DNA from: Archaeoglobus sp. JdFR-27
GTDB taxonomy: Archaea > Halobacteriota > Archaeoglobi > Archaeoglobales > Archaeoglobaceae
Assembly: GCA_002011235.1 (NCBI GenBank)
Contig: MTMO01000040.1
Coordinates: 62,001-126,000 of the forward strand
Reading direction: 5' to 3'
Length of the DNA stretch: 64,000 nucleotides
Under the pieces are notes generated by a model, which saw nothing but the letters and a program-made list of their open reading frames with translations, searched no databases and had not been told where the DNA came from. Below are positions 44,240 to 52,339 of this stretch, piece by piece. The number at the start of each line of letters is the position of its first letter. Within the stretch, counting starts at the first letter, position 1. Both the position numbers and the translations under genes were made by a program.

Positions 44240-45076
44240 ATGAACTCAGTAGTTCAATGGTTCGTAGAAGGATATAACGGATCTGCATTGATGATAAAAG
44301 TAAAAGAGATACTTTTCGAAAAGAAAGGTCTCCAGCACATCCAGATATTTGAAACCGAAAGCTTTGGCAAAATGCTCGTTCTGGATGGCAAAATTCAGCT
44401 AACCGAAAGGGATGAAGTTATGTATCATGAGATGCTAGTCCATGTTCCGCTTTTCATGATTGACGGTCCGTCAAAAATTCTTGTGATAGGAGGAGGGGAC
44501 GGTGGGAGTGTAAGGGAAATTCTTAAACATGAACCTGATGAGGTAATAATGGTCGAGATCGATAGAGAGGTTGTAGAGGCTTGCCAGATGCACATCGGGA
44601 TTGATGGAGGAGCACTAAAGGACAACAGAGTCACAGTTCTTTTTGAGGATGGAATTGAGTTTGTAAGAACTTCAAAGGAAAAATTTGATGTTATTATAGT
44701 AGATGGGACCGATCCAAATCCCGTTAGCAAGAACCTTATTGCAGAAGAGTTCTACAGATATTGCTCCAAAATCGCAAACCTCTTTGCAACCCAAAGCCAG
44801 TCTCCTTTTGTGCAAGACCAGTATTTTATTGAATTAATCCAAAATGCACAAAGGGGATTTAATTTCTACTCGGTCTACATAAACTATGTACCGACATATC
44901 CTTTAGGCCTATGGAGCTATCTTCTAGCTTCCAACAGTGAGTTAAATCCGAATTACGATGAAATAAAAAGAAGATGGGAGGAAAGAAATATTGAAACAAA
45001 ACACTACAATCCAGAACTTCATATGGCCTCTTTCGCTCTTCCGCAGTGGTTAAAGAGGAGGTTGGGAGAAATTTAG
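44240..45076 (+). CDS. speE: Spermidine synthase-family aminopropyltransferase
   Basis: A 278-residue enzyme. W-F-V-E-G-Y-N-G, L-V-L-D-G-K-I-Q-L-T, Y-H-E-M-L-V-H-V-P, the cofactor motif V-I-G-G-G-D-G-G-S-V and the catalytic I-V-D-G-T-D-P are all present. It transfers aminopropyl groups from decarboxylated SAM; in archaea agmatine is a common acceptor. The frame opens at 44108, but the family N terminus begins at ATG 44240. The 43956-44239 gap holds promoter-like AT sequence and no convincing gene. Confidence 0.93.
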   Translation: MNSVVQWFVEGYNGSALMIKVKEILFEKKGLQHIQIFETESFGKMLVLDGKIQLTERDEVMYHEMLVHVPLFMIDGPSKILVIGGGDGGSVREILKHEPDEVIMVEIDREVVEACQMHIGIDGGALKDNRVTVLFEDGIEFVRTSKEKFDVIIVDGTDPNPVSKNLIAEEFYRYCSKIANLFATQSQSPFVQDQYFIELIQNAQRGFNFYSVYINYVPTYPLGLWSYLLASNSELNPNYDEIKRRWEERNIETKHYNPELHMASFALPQWLKRRLGEI

Positions 45077-45204
45077 ATTCGAAGTTAGATATGGTTGCTT
45101 TACGCAATTATGAACTTTTTGTTGTTTGATTTAAACAAAAAGGAAATGAAAAGTACTATTGAAATTTTAAAAATTTCACCTTTGGTCAGGGTAAAGTCCA
45201 ATTA

Positions 45205-46116
45205 CTAAAGGATATTTAAGGTGATCAATAAAAATAGAAACGTAATGGAAAAAAACAACGCAAATTCATTCATTAAGAATAATACCAATGTAAGCCTAAG
45301 TCCAAATGAGCCGAAAAGCGATACATTTATTGGCATCGAATGTCTTAGGCTCTCAATGATTCTATGGAGGGCTGAAGCTATCATTAATGAAATCAAAGTA
45401 ACTCTTCCATCGATTTCACCCTTTGCAAGTAAGGAGCCAGCAACACCTATTCCTGCGATTGTGCTGCTCGTTCCGGTGATTATTACAACGAGCTGAGATG
45501 CATCCAGATTTAGGCTTGAGAGTATTGAACTGAGGCCAAAGTTCAATAGCAATATCACTACAAAAACTGTTGGCACGAGTACTAACAAAACTCTGCAGAA
45601 TTGCTTGAGGGCATCGAACAAACTGCTTTTTAGAGATACTTCGGTCGTGTAATCGATGCTCCCCCCAACGAGGTATCTTCTTCCCAAGTACACCCCAATC
45701 AAGGCTACAAGAAATCTAGATAGTAGTTCTAGGGACAGATATATCATGCCAAGCTTTAACCCCAAAGCTGAAATGGTGATGGGGGCTAGCAAAAGTATTA
45801 CAGCTCGAATTCCCATGGGCAGCATCCCGATTATTGATGCGATCATCACCTCTCTGTTGTCTATCAGACTCTTTTTGTACATGTCTGCGAGTATCGATAA
45901 CGCTGTCACTTTGTGTGCAAAGAAAGCAGCCACAGCAACACCGCTTTTTAAATTAGCTAAAGAAGCCAACGCTGTTATCTTATCGCTCACCTTTCTGAAT
46001 TGAGGAAGGGAATAAAAAAAGCTAGCTAGAAGCATTCCAACTAGCATCATTGGTAGAACTAGTCTGAGGAGTGCAATGGTCTCTGCAGCAGCCTTTTCAA
46101 TGAGCAAATCTCTCAC
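45205..46116 (-). CDS. Nucleoside-recognition (Gate) domain membrane protein
   Basis: A 303-residue protein with eight or nine membrane helices in two similar halves. Gate-like sequences are L-L-R-L-V-L-P-M-M-L-V-G-M-L and, in the second half, F-C-R-V-L-L-V-L-V-P-T-V-F, each followed by a long region with conserved glycines (G-T-S-S-T-I-A-G-I-G-V-A-G). Such proteins resemble SpmA/SpmB and concentrative transporters. The substrate is unknown. Confidence 0.72.
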   Translation of the reverse strand: MRDLLIEKAAAETIALLRLVLPMMLVGMLLASFFYSLPQFRKVSDKITALASLANLKSGVAVAAFFAHKVTALSILADMYKKSLIDNREVMIASIIGMLPMGIRAVILLLAPITISALGLKLGMIYLSLELLSRFLVALIGVYLGRRYLVGGSIDYTTEVSLKSSLFDALKQFCRVLLVLVPTVFVVILLLNFGLSSILSSLNLDASQLVVIITGTSSTIAGIGVAGSLLAKGEIDGRVTLISLMIASALHRIIESLRHSMPINVSLFGSFGLRLTLVLFLMNEFALFFSITFLFLLITLNIL

Positions 46117-46213
46117 CTTGCTTTGGTATTCGACAATCTTGATTCTTGTTAATAAAATTTTTTTAAGTTTTCATTTTTAATAACCTTTTTAAATTTTGAT
46201 CTTAATAAGTATT

Positions 46214-46231
46214 AAAAATCGAAAGATTTTT
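46214..46231. promoter_or_regulatory. Inverted repeat AAAAATC-GAAA-GATTTTT abutting the DUF4198 start
   Basis: Perfect 7-bp arms flank GAAA and end on the base before ATG 46232. A TATA-like TTAATAAGTATT (46202-46213) lies immediately upstream, so the repeat spans from TATA to transcription start. It reads best as an operator; as RNA it would be a GNRA-capped hairpin only if the transcript began further upstream. Confidence 0.6.
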
Positions 46232-46964
46232 ATGCGACAATTAAAAACAACCGGTATGTTATCAGATGAAGTCATTAAGGTTGTGAATCACGAGGCTTGG
46301 ATAGAATTAGAGAACAGAACTTATCTTAAATGGGGCCATTTTCCTGAAACAGATGGTAAACTCGATCCTAAGTCAATTAGAAGGGCGTTCATCGTAGATC
46401 CTGATGAAAATGAAAGGGCAGTAGTGATTGGCAGTGATAGAGAAGTCATCTAAAGGGAGTCTCTTTTTGAAGTTTAATGCGGAAAAAGATGGTTTATACG
46501 TAATCGCTGTTGAATATGGTAGAGGAATTTACTCAGTCATAGAAGGTAACAAGTGGATGTTTGGAGAAAAAGATTACATCGCTGGTTTTGGTTATGCTAT
46601 AAAAGAGTCCCGATGGATATGTGGTTTTGCTAAGACTTATGCAATTGTTGGAAATCACTATGATGGTAAACTAGCTGCCGGTTTAGAACTTGAAATTGTT
46701 CCTGAAGCTATAAGAGACTTCAGGAGTGGAGAGAAATTAAAAGTTCAGCTATTTTTCAGAGGTAATCCTGTTAAAGGCGAGATAAATGTTAGAGTTAATG
46801 GTAAACACTCTGTTATTAAAACGGATAATAACGGATTTTCAGAGATCGAGCTTGCAAAGGGTGTAAACGTGATTTCAGCAAGGTATGTGGACGATATGGC
46901 AAAAATTGCTGGGATTTGTGATAGAAGAAACATAACAACCACTCTCACGATAGTAGCGGAGTAA
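46232..46964 (+). pseudogene. Frameshifted DUF4198 (metal-uptake-associated) protein
   Basis: Two overlapping frames form one protein. The first (to the TAA at 46451-46453) has V-N-H-E-A-W-I-E-L-E, the family's opening H-E-x-W, and ends I-G-S-D-R-E-V-I. The second continues from about 46440 with G-S-L-F-L-K-F-N-A-E-K-D-G-L-Y through V-E-Y-G-R-G-I-Y and a C-terminal Ig-like part (G-K-H-S-V-I-K-T-D-N-N-G). A one-base shift near 46430-46450 joins them. The signal peptide expected before H-E-x-W is also missing. DUF4198 proteins accompany metal-complex transporters, as here. A sequencing error or programmed shift cannot be excluded. Confidence 0.7.
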
Positions 46965-46969
46965 TAGCG

Positions 46970-47710
46970 ATGGAGAGCGGGAGTATAAAAGAACAGATTA
47001 GGAGGTACTGGGATTCGAGAGGAAGCAGCTACGACAGATCTCCTGGTCATACAACTCTGCCAGAGGTCTGGAAGGTTGTTCTTGCTTCTGTTTTCAGGGA
47101 AAAAATGAGGATACTGGATGTTGGGACTGGTACTGGTTTTATCGCCTTGCTTTTGGCTGAATTGGGGCATGAGGTTGTTGGAGTGGATTTGTCAAAGGGC
47201 ATGCTTGAGGTTGCAAGGGATAAAGCAAGTAGAGCGAAAATCGAAGTTGAATTCAAATTGGGAGATGCAGAAAATCTACCTTTCGGCGATGAATCTTTTG
47301 ATGCAGTAATATGCAGACATCTACTCTGGACCCTTCCTAATCCACAAAAAGCTGTTAAGGAATGGAACAGGGTTGCTAGACAAAAGATTGTGGCCATTGA
47401 TGGTTCGTGGCTCAGTAAATCTGTTTTGGTAAAGCTCAGAAGGCTCATTGGACAGATGGGTATAGCGGTATATGAAAGAAGAAGACCATGGAACCATTAT
47501 GGAAAGGAAATAAATGAAGTGCTACCTCTACGAGGAACTTCGACTCCTGAGAAAGTTACTGAAATTTTCAGAAATGCTGGTCTGTCGAAGATTACGGTAA
47601 GAGATCTGAGCTGGATCAGGGAGATGATGTTGAAAGAGCAGCCCTTCGTTTATCGCCTTGCGTGGGTGAATAAAGCTTATTTCATGGTTGAGGGTTATAA
47701 GGAGGTGTAG
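46970..47710 (+). CDS. Class I SAM methyltransferase linked to an ABC importer
   Basis: A 246-residue methyltransferase: R-R-Y-W-D-S-R-G-S-S-Y-D at the N terminus, motif I I-L-D-V-G-T-G-T-G-F (about residues 46-55), V-D-L-S-K-G-M, then C-R-H-L-L-W-T-L-P-N-P, which marks a subgroup often beside ABC transporters. It begins 5 bp after the DUF4198 frame and ends directly before the ribosome binding site of the binding protein, so it belongs to the importer operon. Its substrate may be the imported metal complex, but this is inference. Confidence 0.82.
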   Translation: MESGSIKEQIRRYWDSRGSSYDRSPGHTTLPEVWKVVLASVFREKMRILDVGTGTGFIALLLAELGHEVVGVDLSKGMLEVARDKASRAKIEVEFKLGDAENLPFGDESFDAVICRHLLWTLPNPQKAVKEWNRVARQKIVAIDGSWLSKSVLVKLRRLIGQMGIAVYERRRPWNHYGKEINEVLPLRGTSTPEKVTEIFRNAGLSKITVRDLSWIREMMLKEQPFVYRLAWVNKAYFMVEGYKEV

Positions 47711-47713
47711 TTG

Positions 47714-48850
47714 ATGAAAAGTAAGGTTATTGTTTTATTCTTTTTACTGGTTGCAGTAATGCTTCTGGGATGTGCCCAGAAACCGGTAGAAAAGCCAGAG
47801 GAGGCGAAAGTTATAAAAATAACCGATCTGGTAGGTAGGGAAGTCAGCGTGAAGGTTCCTGTTGCTAAGGTCGTTTTGCTCTATGGCTTAGAAGACTATT
47901 CGGCCGTTGGAGGCAAAGATGCATTGAAGAAGATAGTCGGCCTGAACTCTTGGAGGTACAAGAAATACAGACCCGACTGGTGGCAGGCTTGGGTTGCGAA
48001 CTATCCGTGGATGGCTGAGTTGCCGGATGTCGGACAGCCGGGCAAGACATTTGAGGTTGAGGATGTGATAAAGCTGAAGCCGGATGTCGTGATAGCCGAC
48101 AAATCCATGTATAAGTACATGGAAGAGGACATAAAAAGACTGGAGAAAGCTGGCATTCCTGTTGTGTTTACAGACTACTTCCCGCACAGCGATAATGTAA
48201 CTCAGCTGTTTGATGAAGTGAACAAGAGCACGCTTATACTCGGTAAGCTGCTCGGAAAGGAAGATAGAGCTAAACAACTGGTTGATTTCTTCAAGGAGAA
48301 GGTTAATAAGGTTGTGGAGAGAACGGAGAAGGTCAGCGTTAAGCCAAAGGCGGTGGTTTTTGCGACTTGGGCCGAGTGGAGAGCCTACGGCAAGAAAGGG
48401 ATGTACAACTTCTGGATAGAGATGGGAGACGGAGAAAACATCGCAGCAAAGGTTGTCGATGCATCCAGCGGTGATGTTAATCCGGAATTCGTTTTGAAGG
48501 AGAATCCCGATGTGATAGTGTTCACATGCAACAATAACTTCCCGAGCGGGCAGAGAGTTGCCATAGGCTATACCGTCGATAACACCACAATCGCGAAGGA
48601 AGCATTAAAAGAGCTGATAAACAGGCCCGGCTGGGAGAACATCAATGCTGTGAAAGAGAAGAGGGTTTACATAATCCATCACGGCCTGTCACATGGCCAT
48701 ATCTTCGAATTCGTTTGCCTGCAGTACATAGCGAAATGGCTGCACCCAGAGTTGTTCAAAGATCTGAATCCTGAAGAGAGTCTGAAAACATTCTATGATA
48801 ACTTCATACCGTTGCCCTACCATGGTGTCTGGGCTACCGAGCTGAGTTAG
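47714..48850 (+). CDS. Periplasmic-type binding lipoprotein of a metal-complex/corrinoid ABC importer
   Basis: A 378-residue class III solute-binding protein (BtuF/FecB/FhuD fold). The lipobox is V-M-L-L-G-C after a hydrophobic signal. I-T-D-L-V-G-R-E-V-S-V opens the fold, with K-L-K-P-D-V-V-I-A-D mid-way and K-E-K-R-V-Y-I-I-H-H near the end. Siderophore, haem and cobalamin binders share this pattern, so the ligand is not fixed. GGAGGTG lies 6 bp before ATG 47714, which I prefer to TTG 47711. Confidence 0.9.
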   Translation: MKSKVIVLFFLLVAVMLLGCAQKPVEKPEEAKVIKITDLVGREVSVKVPVAKVVLLYGLEDYSAVGGKDALKKIVGLNSWRYKKYRPDWWQAWVANYPWMAELPDVGQPGKTFEVEDVIKLKPDVVIADKSMYKYMEEDIKRLEKAGIPVVFTDYFPHSDNVTQLFDEVNKSTLILGKLLGKEDRAKQLVDFFKEKVNKVVERTEKVSVKPKAVVFATWAEWRAYGKKGMYNFWIEMGDGENIAAKVVDASSGDVNPEFVLKENPDVIVFTCNNNFPSGQRVAIGYTVDNTTIAKEALKELINRPGWENINAVKEKRVYIIHHGLSHGHIFEFVCLQYIAKWLHPELFKDLNPEESLKTFYDNFIPLPYHGVWATELS

Positions 48851-48894
48851 CCGGCTAAGGTTAACAATGAGTTTAGTGTAAGCAGGAAAAGGCA

Positions 48895-49938
48895 ATGCAA
48901 GAAATGCAAGAAATATGTCTCTACAGAGAACTCGTATTCAGGAGACTTTTGTTCATTTCTCTATTTTTAATCCTATGTATAGTTCTCTCTCTGTTAAATC
49001 TGAGCATCGGCCCCATTAGTATAGGAATCGGTGAGATATTCCATACTCTGATAACACAGGGCAACGACACAGCTCATGTTGTGATATGGGATTACAGACT
49101 GCCATGGACCCTCATGGCATTGCTTGTCGGCGGAGCTTTGGGGCTTGCAGGACTGGAGATGCAGACGATACTCAACAATCCACTTGCAAGCTCGTATACT
49201 CTTGGCATATCCGCTGGAGCTGGGTTTGGTGCTGCATTGGCATACATTCTTGGAATCAAGGTTCTACCAAACGTCCCTATGGAGTTTGTAGTGCCGATAA
49301 ACGCATTCGTGTTCGCATTTCTGACGTGCATGCTGATAATGTTGATAGGAAAGATAAGAGGATTCACGAGCGAAACCCTCGTGCTTGGTGGAATCGCTAT
49401 ATCTTTCATGTTCCAGTCCCTTCTGGCTTTGCTTGAGTACTACGCAAGCGAAGAGACTTTGCAAGCGATAGTATTCTGGTTGTTTGGCAGCCTTACAAAG
49501 GCTTCGCTGTTCAAGGCTCAGGTTGTTTTTATAGTGCTTGCGATCGTAGCAACTCTGTTAATGCTCAAGTCATGGAAGATTACAGCATTGAGGCTCGGAG
49601 ATGAGAAAGCTAAATCTCTCGGCGTGAATACAGAAAGGCTGAGAATAGAAGTCTTGATTTATGTATCTCTCCTAACTTCTGTTGCGATATGCTTCGTTGG
49701 AATAATAGGCTTTGTCGGCTTGGTTGCACCACACATGGCGAGAATGTTGATTGGAGAAGACCAGAGATTCCTGATAGTTGGATCCATACTTTGTGGCGGA
49801 GTGATTCTTTCAGCGGGGGCCATAACGAGCAAGGTAATCGTGCCCGGAGCGATATTTCCCATAGGCATAATCACCTCAATGCTTGGAGTTCCGTTCTTCA
49901 TGTTTCTGGTTATAAGGGGGAGGAAGCAAATATGGTAG
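48895..49938 (+). CDS. FecCD/BtuC-family ABC permease
   Basis: A 347-residue permease with about ten helices. Family blocks are D-Y-R-L-P-W-T-L-M-A-L-L-V-G-G, L-G-L-A-G-L-E-M-Q, N-P-L-A-S-S-Y-T-L-G-I-S-A-G and G-F-V-G-L-V-A-P-H-M-A-R, the coupling helix region. It overlaps the ATPase gene by 7 bp. Confidence 0.95.
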   Translation: MQEMQEICLYRELVFRRLLFISLFLILCIVLSLLNLSIGPISIGIGEIFHTLITQGNDTAHVVIWDYRLPWTLMALLVGGALGLAGLEMQTILNNPLASSYTLGISAGAGFGAALAYILGIKVLPNVPMEFVVPINAFVFAFLTCMLIMLIGKIRGFTSETLVLGGIAISFMFQSLLALLEYYASEETLQAIVFWLFGSLTKASLFKAQVVFIVLAIVATLLMLKSWKITALRLGDEKAKSLGVNTERLRIEVLIYVSLLTSVAICFVGIIGFVGLVAPHMARMLIGEDQRFLIVGSILCGGVILSAGAITSKVIVPGAIFPIGIITSMLGVPFFMFLVIRGRKQIW

Positions 49939-50735
49939 AGTTGGGAGTCAGGGATGTCTCCTTCGGCTATGGTTCAGAGGTTGTTATCAAAAACGTAACA
50001 TTGAACGCTTTTCCGGGGAAGATGGTGGCTATAATTGGTCCAAATGGATCCGGAAAAACGACGCTGCTTAAGCTACTAGCAAACATCATAAAGCCGAGCA
50101 CGGGAAAGATAATGTTCGATGGTGTTGACATCAGAAGGATGGATAAAGATGAGATTACAAAAATCGTCAGCTATTCACCCCAGGAGAACGTAATTCCAGG
50201 CATACTTACCGTTTATGAGGTTGTGTTACTTGGTAGAATCCCATACCTTTCGTGGAGAATCAGCAGAGATGATCTTGAGATAACTAAAAACGTGCTTGAG
50301 GAGCTTGGACTGGAGATTTATGCAAGGAAATATGCGAACCAGCTCAGCGGTGGGGAGAGGCAGATGATTCTAATTGCTCAGGCCCTCGTTAGGGAGCCAA
50401 AGCTTTTGCTTTTGGATGAACCAGTGTCAAATCTCGACATCCGAAATCAACTAGAGATACTCGATTTAATAAAGAGGATTACGAGGCAAAAAGAGATCAC
50501 AACAATCACGGTTTTGCATGATCTGAATTTAGCAGCAAGATATGCGGATAAGCTTGTAGTCCTTAACAGAGGGAGTATATACACGTGTGGAGAGCCGGAA
50601 GCTGTTCTGACTCCAGACATGCTGTCATCTGTTTACGGGGTTGAGGCGAAAATCAACAGAAACAACAGATTTGTCCAGATCATTCCGATTCGACCCTTGA
50701 ACAGAGGGGTTGAGGCCTTAGGACAAAACTTTTAA
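49932..50735 (+). CDS. ABC ATPase of the FecE/BtuD type
   Basis: A 267-residue ATPase: G-P-N-G-S-G-K-T-T (Walker A, about residues 36-44), Y-S-P-Q-E (Q loop), L-S-G-G-E-R-Q (signature), L-L-L-L-D-E-P (Walker B) and V-L-H-D-L-N (switch). The reading frame is open from 49689, but the ATPase fold begins at ATG 49932. With the permease and binding protein it completes the importer; no second ATPase is present. Confidence 0.95.
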   Translation: MVELGVRDVSFGYGSEVVIKNVTLNAFPGKMVAIIGPNGSGKTTLLKLLANIIKPSTGKIMFDGVDIRRMDKDEITKIVSYSPQENVIPGILTVYEVVLLGRIPYLSWRISRDDLEITKNVLEELGLEIYARKYANQLSGGERQMILIAQALVREPKLLLLDEPVSNLDIRNQLEILDLIKRITRQKEITTITVLHDLNLAARYADKLVVLNRGSIYTCGEPEAVLTPDMLSSVYGVEAKINRNNRFVQIIPIRPLNRGVEALGQNF

Positions 50736-50877
50736 TTTTTTCAAAAATTATTCAATCTATTCAGTTTATTTCACAATATTTGATGTTGTTCACGACATTC
50801 TAGAAAAAGTTACGTTATCGAAGATCGACTAAAGAGTTTAAAAAACATGTATGGGATGATTTTTACATCAATTTACT

Positions 50878-51654
50878 TCAGTCGATTTTTCTTCCAATAA
50901 CGAGAAATCCAGAATGCCAGACTCTTGTAACAGGTCTTGTTCCGACTCTTTTGTGTTCCAGATCAATTTTTACGAGTTCAAAACTCTCCATTTCTTGGAA
51001 TCCGATTCTCTCCATTTCAAGATAAACTTTCCTCGTTGCATCGATGTAGGGGTTGTAAACAACAAGGTACCCTGCTGTTTTCAGAAGATCCTTCGCAAGA
51101 GGAATGAACTTGTCATCATCTTTCATGTCTAAGGTTATCAAATCGAATCTGACCTTAAATGCCTTCGAAATCTGAAATATATCCCCCAATATTAGGTGGA
51201 TGTTTTTCAAACCGGCAAGCTCGAAATTTTTTTTCGCTATTCTTGCGAATTCCGGCCTTTTCTCAACCGTAACGACAATACCATCCTTGTTGAAATAAGC
51301 AAGATATGCAGCAAGAACACCACTTCCCGTTCCAGAATCCAAGATGAGACTGTCGGGTTTTAAGCCTGTGTAAGCGATGATGGCCCCGATATCCTTGGGC
51401 ATGATGGGTGTAGGACCTTTCCTGAAGTGTTTGAAGAAGTCAGTAGGGCTGAAAGGCTTGATTTTGAAGGGAAAGCCAAGATGGGTTTTTATCTCGTCTC
51501 CATAGTTCAGGCTCTTAAGCTTTGAAAGATCGATAACACCCTTATGGGTGTGGAACTCTCCCTCGAAGCTGTTAACTATATAACTTATTTTGCCTGAAAA
51601 AATGACGGCTGGCAGCGAGATTAAGCTGCCATTTTGCTCGTCCATTTCTCTCAT
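50878..51654 (-). CDS. trmI: tRNA (adenine-57/58-N1) methyltransferase TrmI
   Basis: A 258-residue Rossmann methyltransferase. The N-terminal beta domain is followed by R-K-G-P-T-P-I-M-P-K-D, I-L-D-S-G-T-G-S-G-V-L (motif I) and T-V-E-K-R-P-E-F-A; D-L-I-T-L-D-M-K holds the family's catalytic acid. Archaeal TrmI makes m1A at positions 57 and 58. It lies 50 bp downstream of NAC's stop on the same strand. Confidence 0.9.
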   Translation of the reverse strand: MREMDEQNGSLISLPAVIFSGKISYIVNSFEGEFHTHKGVIDLSKLKSLNYGDEIKTHLGFPFKIKPFSPTDFFKHFRKGPTPIMPKDIGAIIAYTGLKPDSLILDSGTGSGVLAAYLAYFNKDGIVVTVEKRPEFARIAKKNFELAGLKNIHLILGDIFQISKAFKVRFDLITLDMKDDDKFIPLAKDLLKTAGYLVVYNPYIDATRKVYLEMERIGFQEMESFELVKIDLEHKRVGTRPVTRVWHSGFLVIGRKID

Positions 51655-51704
51655 TTCAAAAATTCATTTAACATTTGCTTTGCTTGCCTACCTTACTCAC
51701 TTGT

Positions 51705-52034
51705 CTACTCTTGCAACTTCATCAAAGCTTCGGCAAGATCCCCGTTTGCCTCTTCCAAAGCTTTTCTTGCTTCTTCCTCATTAACGTTTGCTTGCTCCAT
51801 GATAAGCTTGACATCATCCTCACTGATCTCTGGTTTCTTTTCTTGCACCTCATAGGATCCGGAAACTTGGAAAGTTTCTACACCTCTGGCAGAAACCTTT
51901 ACAACGGAAGGATTTTTGAAAATTAGCTCTTCCCCTCTGGTTCTGATTATTACCTCTTCAGCCTCTATCTCTTCCATATTTATGCCCATCTGCTTCATCA
52001 TTTTTTTCATCTGTTTGGGATTTGTGGGAAACAT
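51705..52034 (-). CDS. nac: Nascent polypeptide-associated complex protein (archaeal alpha-NAC)
   Basis: A 109-residue archaeal NAC: an N-terminal M-x-P-x-N-P-K-Q-M-K-K-M segment, the NAC barrel around residues 20-60, and a C-terminal UBA domain (D-D-V-K-L-I-M-E-Q-A-N-V ... A-R-K-A-L-E-E-A-N-G-D). It binds emerging chains at the ribosome exit. Confidence 0.95.
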   Translation of the reverse strand: MFPTNPKQMKKMMKQMGINMEEIEAEEVIIRTRGEELIFKNPSVVKVSARGVETFQVSGSYEVQEKKPEISEDDVKLIMEQANVNEEEARKALEEANGDLAEALMKLQE

Positions 52035-52062
52035 AATTTGAAAAATAAGAATGATGTATTAA

Positions 52063-52098
52063 TATCTTTGGTATCTTTGGTGTCTTTAGTATCTTTGG
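52063..52098. repeat. 9-bp tandem repeat (TATCTTTGG x4)
   Basis: Four contiguous 9-bp units, three exact and one reading TGTCTTTAG, lie just upstream of the NAC gene and may overlap its promoter. Confidence 0.85.
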
Positions 52099-52170
52099 TT
52101 TCGGAGTTTGGGGTCTCTTCCGATCTGGCAAAAATTCTATAAGTAGTGGGATTGAGTTAAATCGTAGTTG

Positions 52171-52200
52171 AGGGTTTAAGGTTGTTTAAGGTGGTTTAAG
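52171..52200. repeat. 10-bp repeat (AGGGTTTAAG/GTTGTTTAAG/GTGGTTTAAG) containing the tRNA-Ser promoter
   Basis: Three units in 10-bp register share GTTTAAG. The last (GGTTTAAGTTATA) has TATA-box character and ends about 15 bp before the tRNA, so the promoter seems to have grown from or into a repeat. Confidence 0.6.
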
Positions 52201-52214
52201 TTATAGCACAAAAA

Positions 52215-52315
52215 GCCGGGGTGGCAGAGAGGCACTGCGGTGGACTCGAGACCGCTAATGCGGTGAGAAATCCACTGCCCGCAAGGGCACCTGGGTTCAA
52301 GTCCCAGCCCCGGCG
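52215..52315 (+). tRNA. tRNA-Ser(CGA) with a 19-nt intron
   Basis: Acceptor arm GCCGGGG (52215-52221) pairs with CCCCGGC (52308-52314), discriminator G52315. D stem is GCAG/CTGC; anticodon stem GTGGA (52240-52244) pairs with TCCAC (52271-52275); the anticodon CGA is 52247-52249. A long variable arm (TGCCC-GCAA-GGGCA) identifies serine; T stem is CTGGG/CCCAG. The stem only forms when an intron at 52251-52269 is removed, after position 37. A standard bulge-helix-bulge fits: 4-bp central helix CUCG/UGAG, 3-nt bulges A-G-A and A-A-A, inner helix CCGC/GCGG. The mature tRNA is 82 nt without CCA. Confidence 0.96.
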
Positions 52316-52339
52316 TGCTAAAATCAGTTTCAGATCCCT

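Noticed and set aside
46117-46231. Cobalamin riboswitch before the importer operon
   Set aside because: No conserved B12-box or long structured leader is visible; the TATA-like box lies directly before the ATG, leaving almost no leader.
47714-50735. Naming the importer as specifically vitamin B12 (BtuFCD) or iron siderophore
   Set aside because: Binding-protein and permease motifs are shared by corrinoid, haem and siderophore importers; nothing in the sequence separates them.
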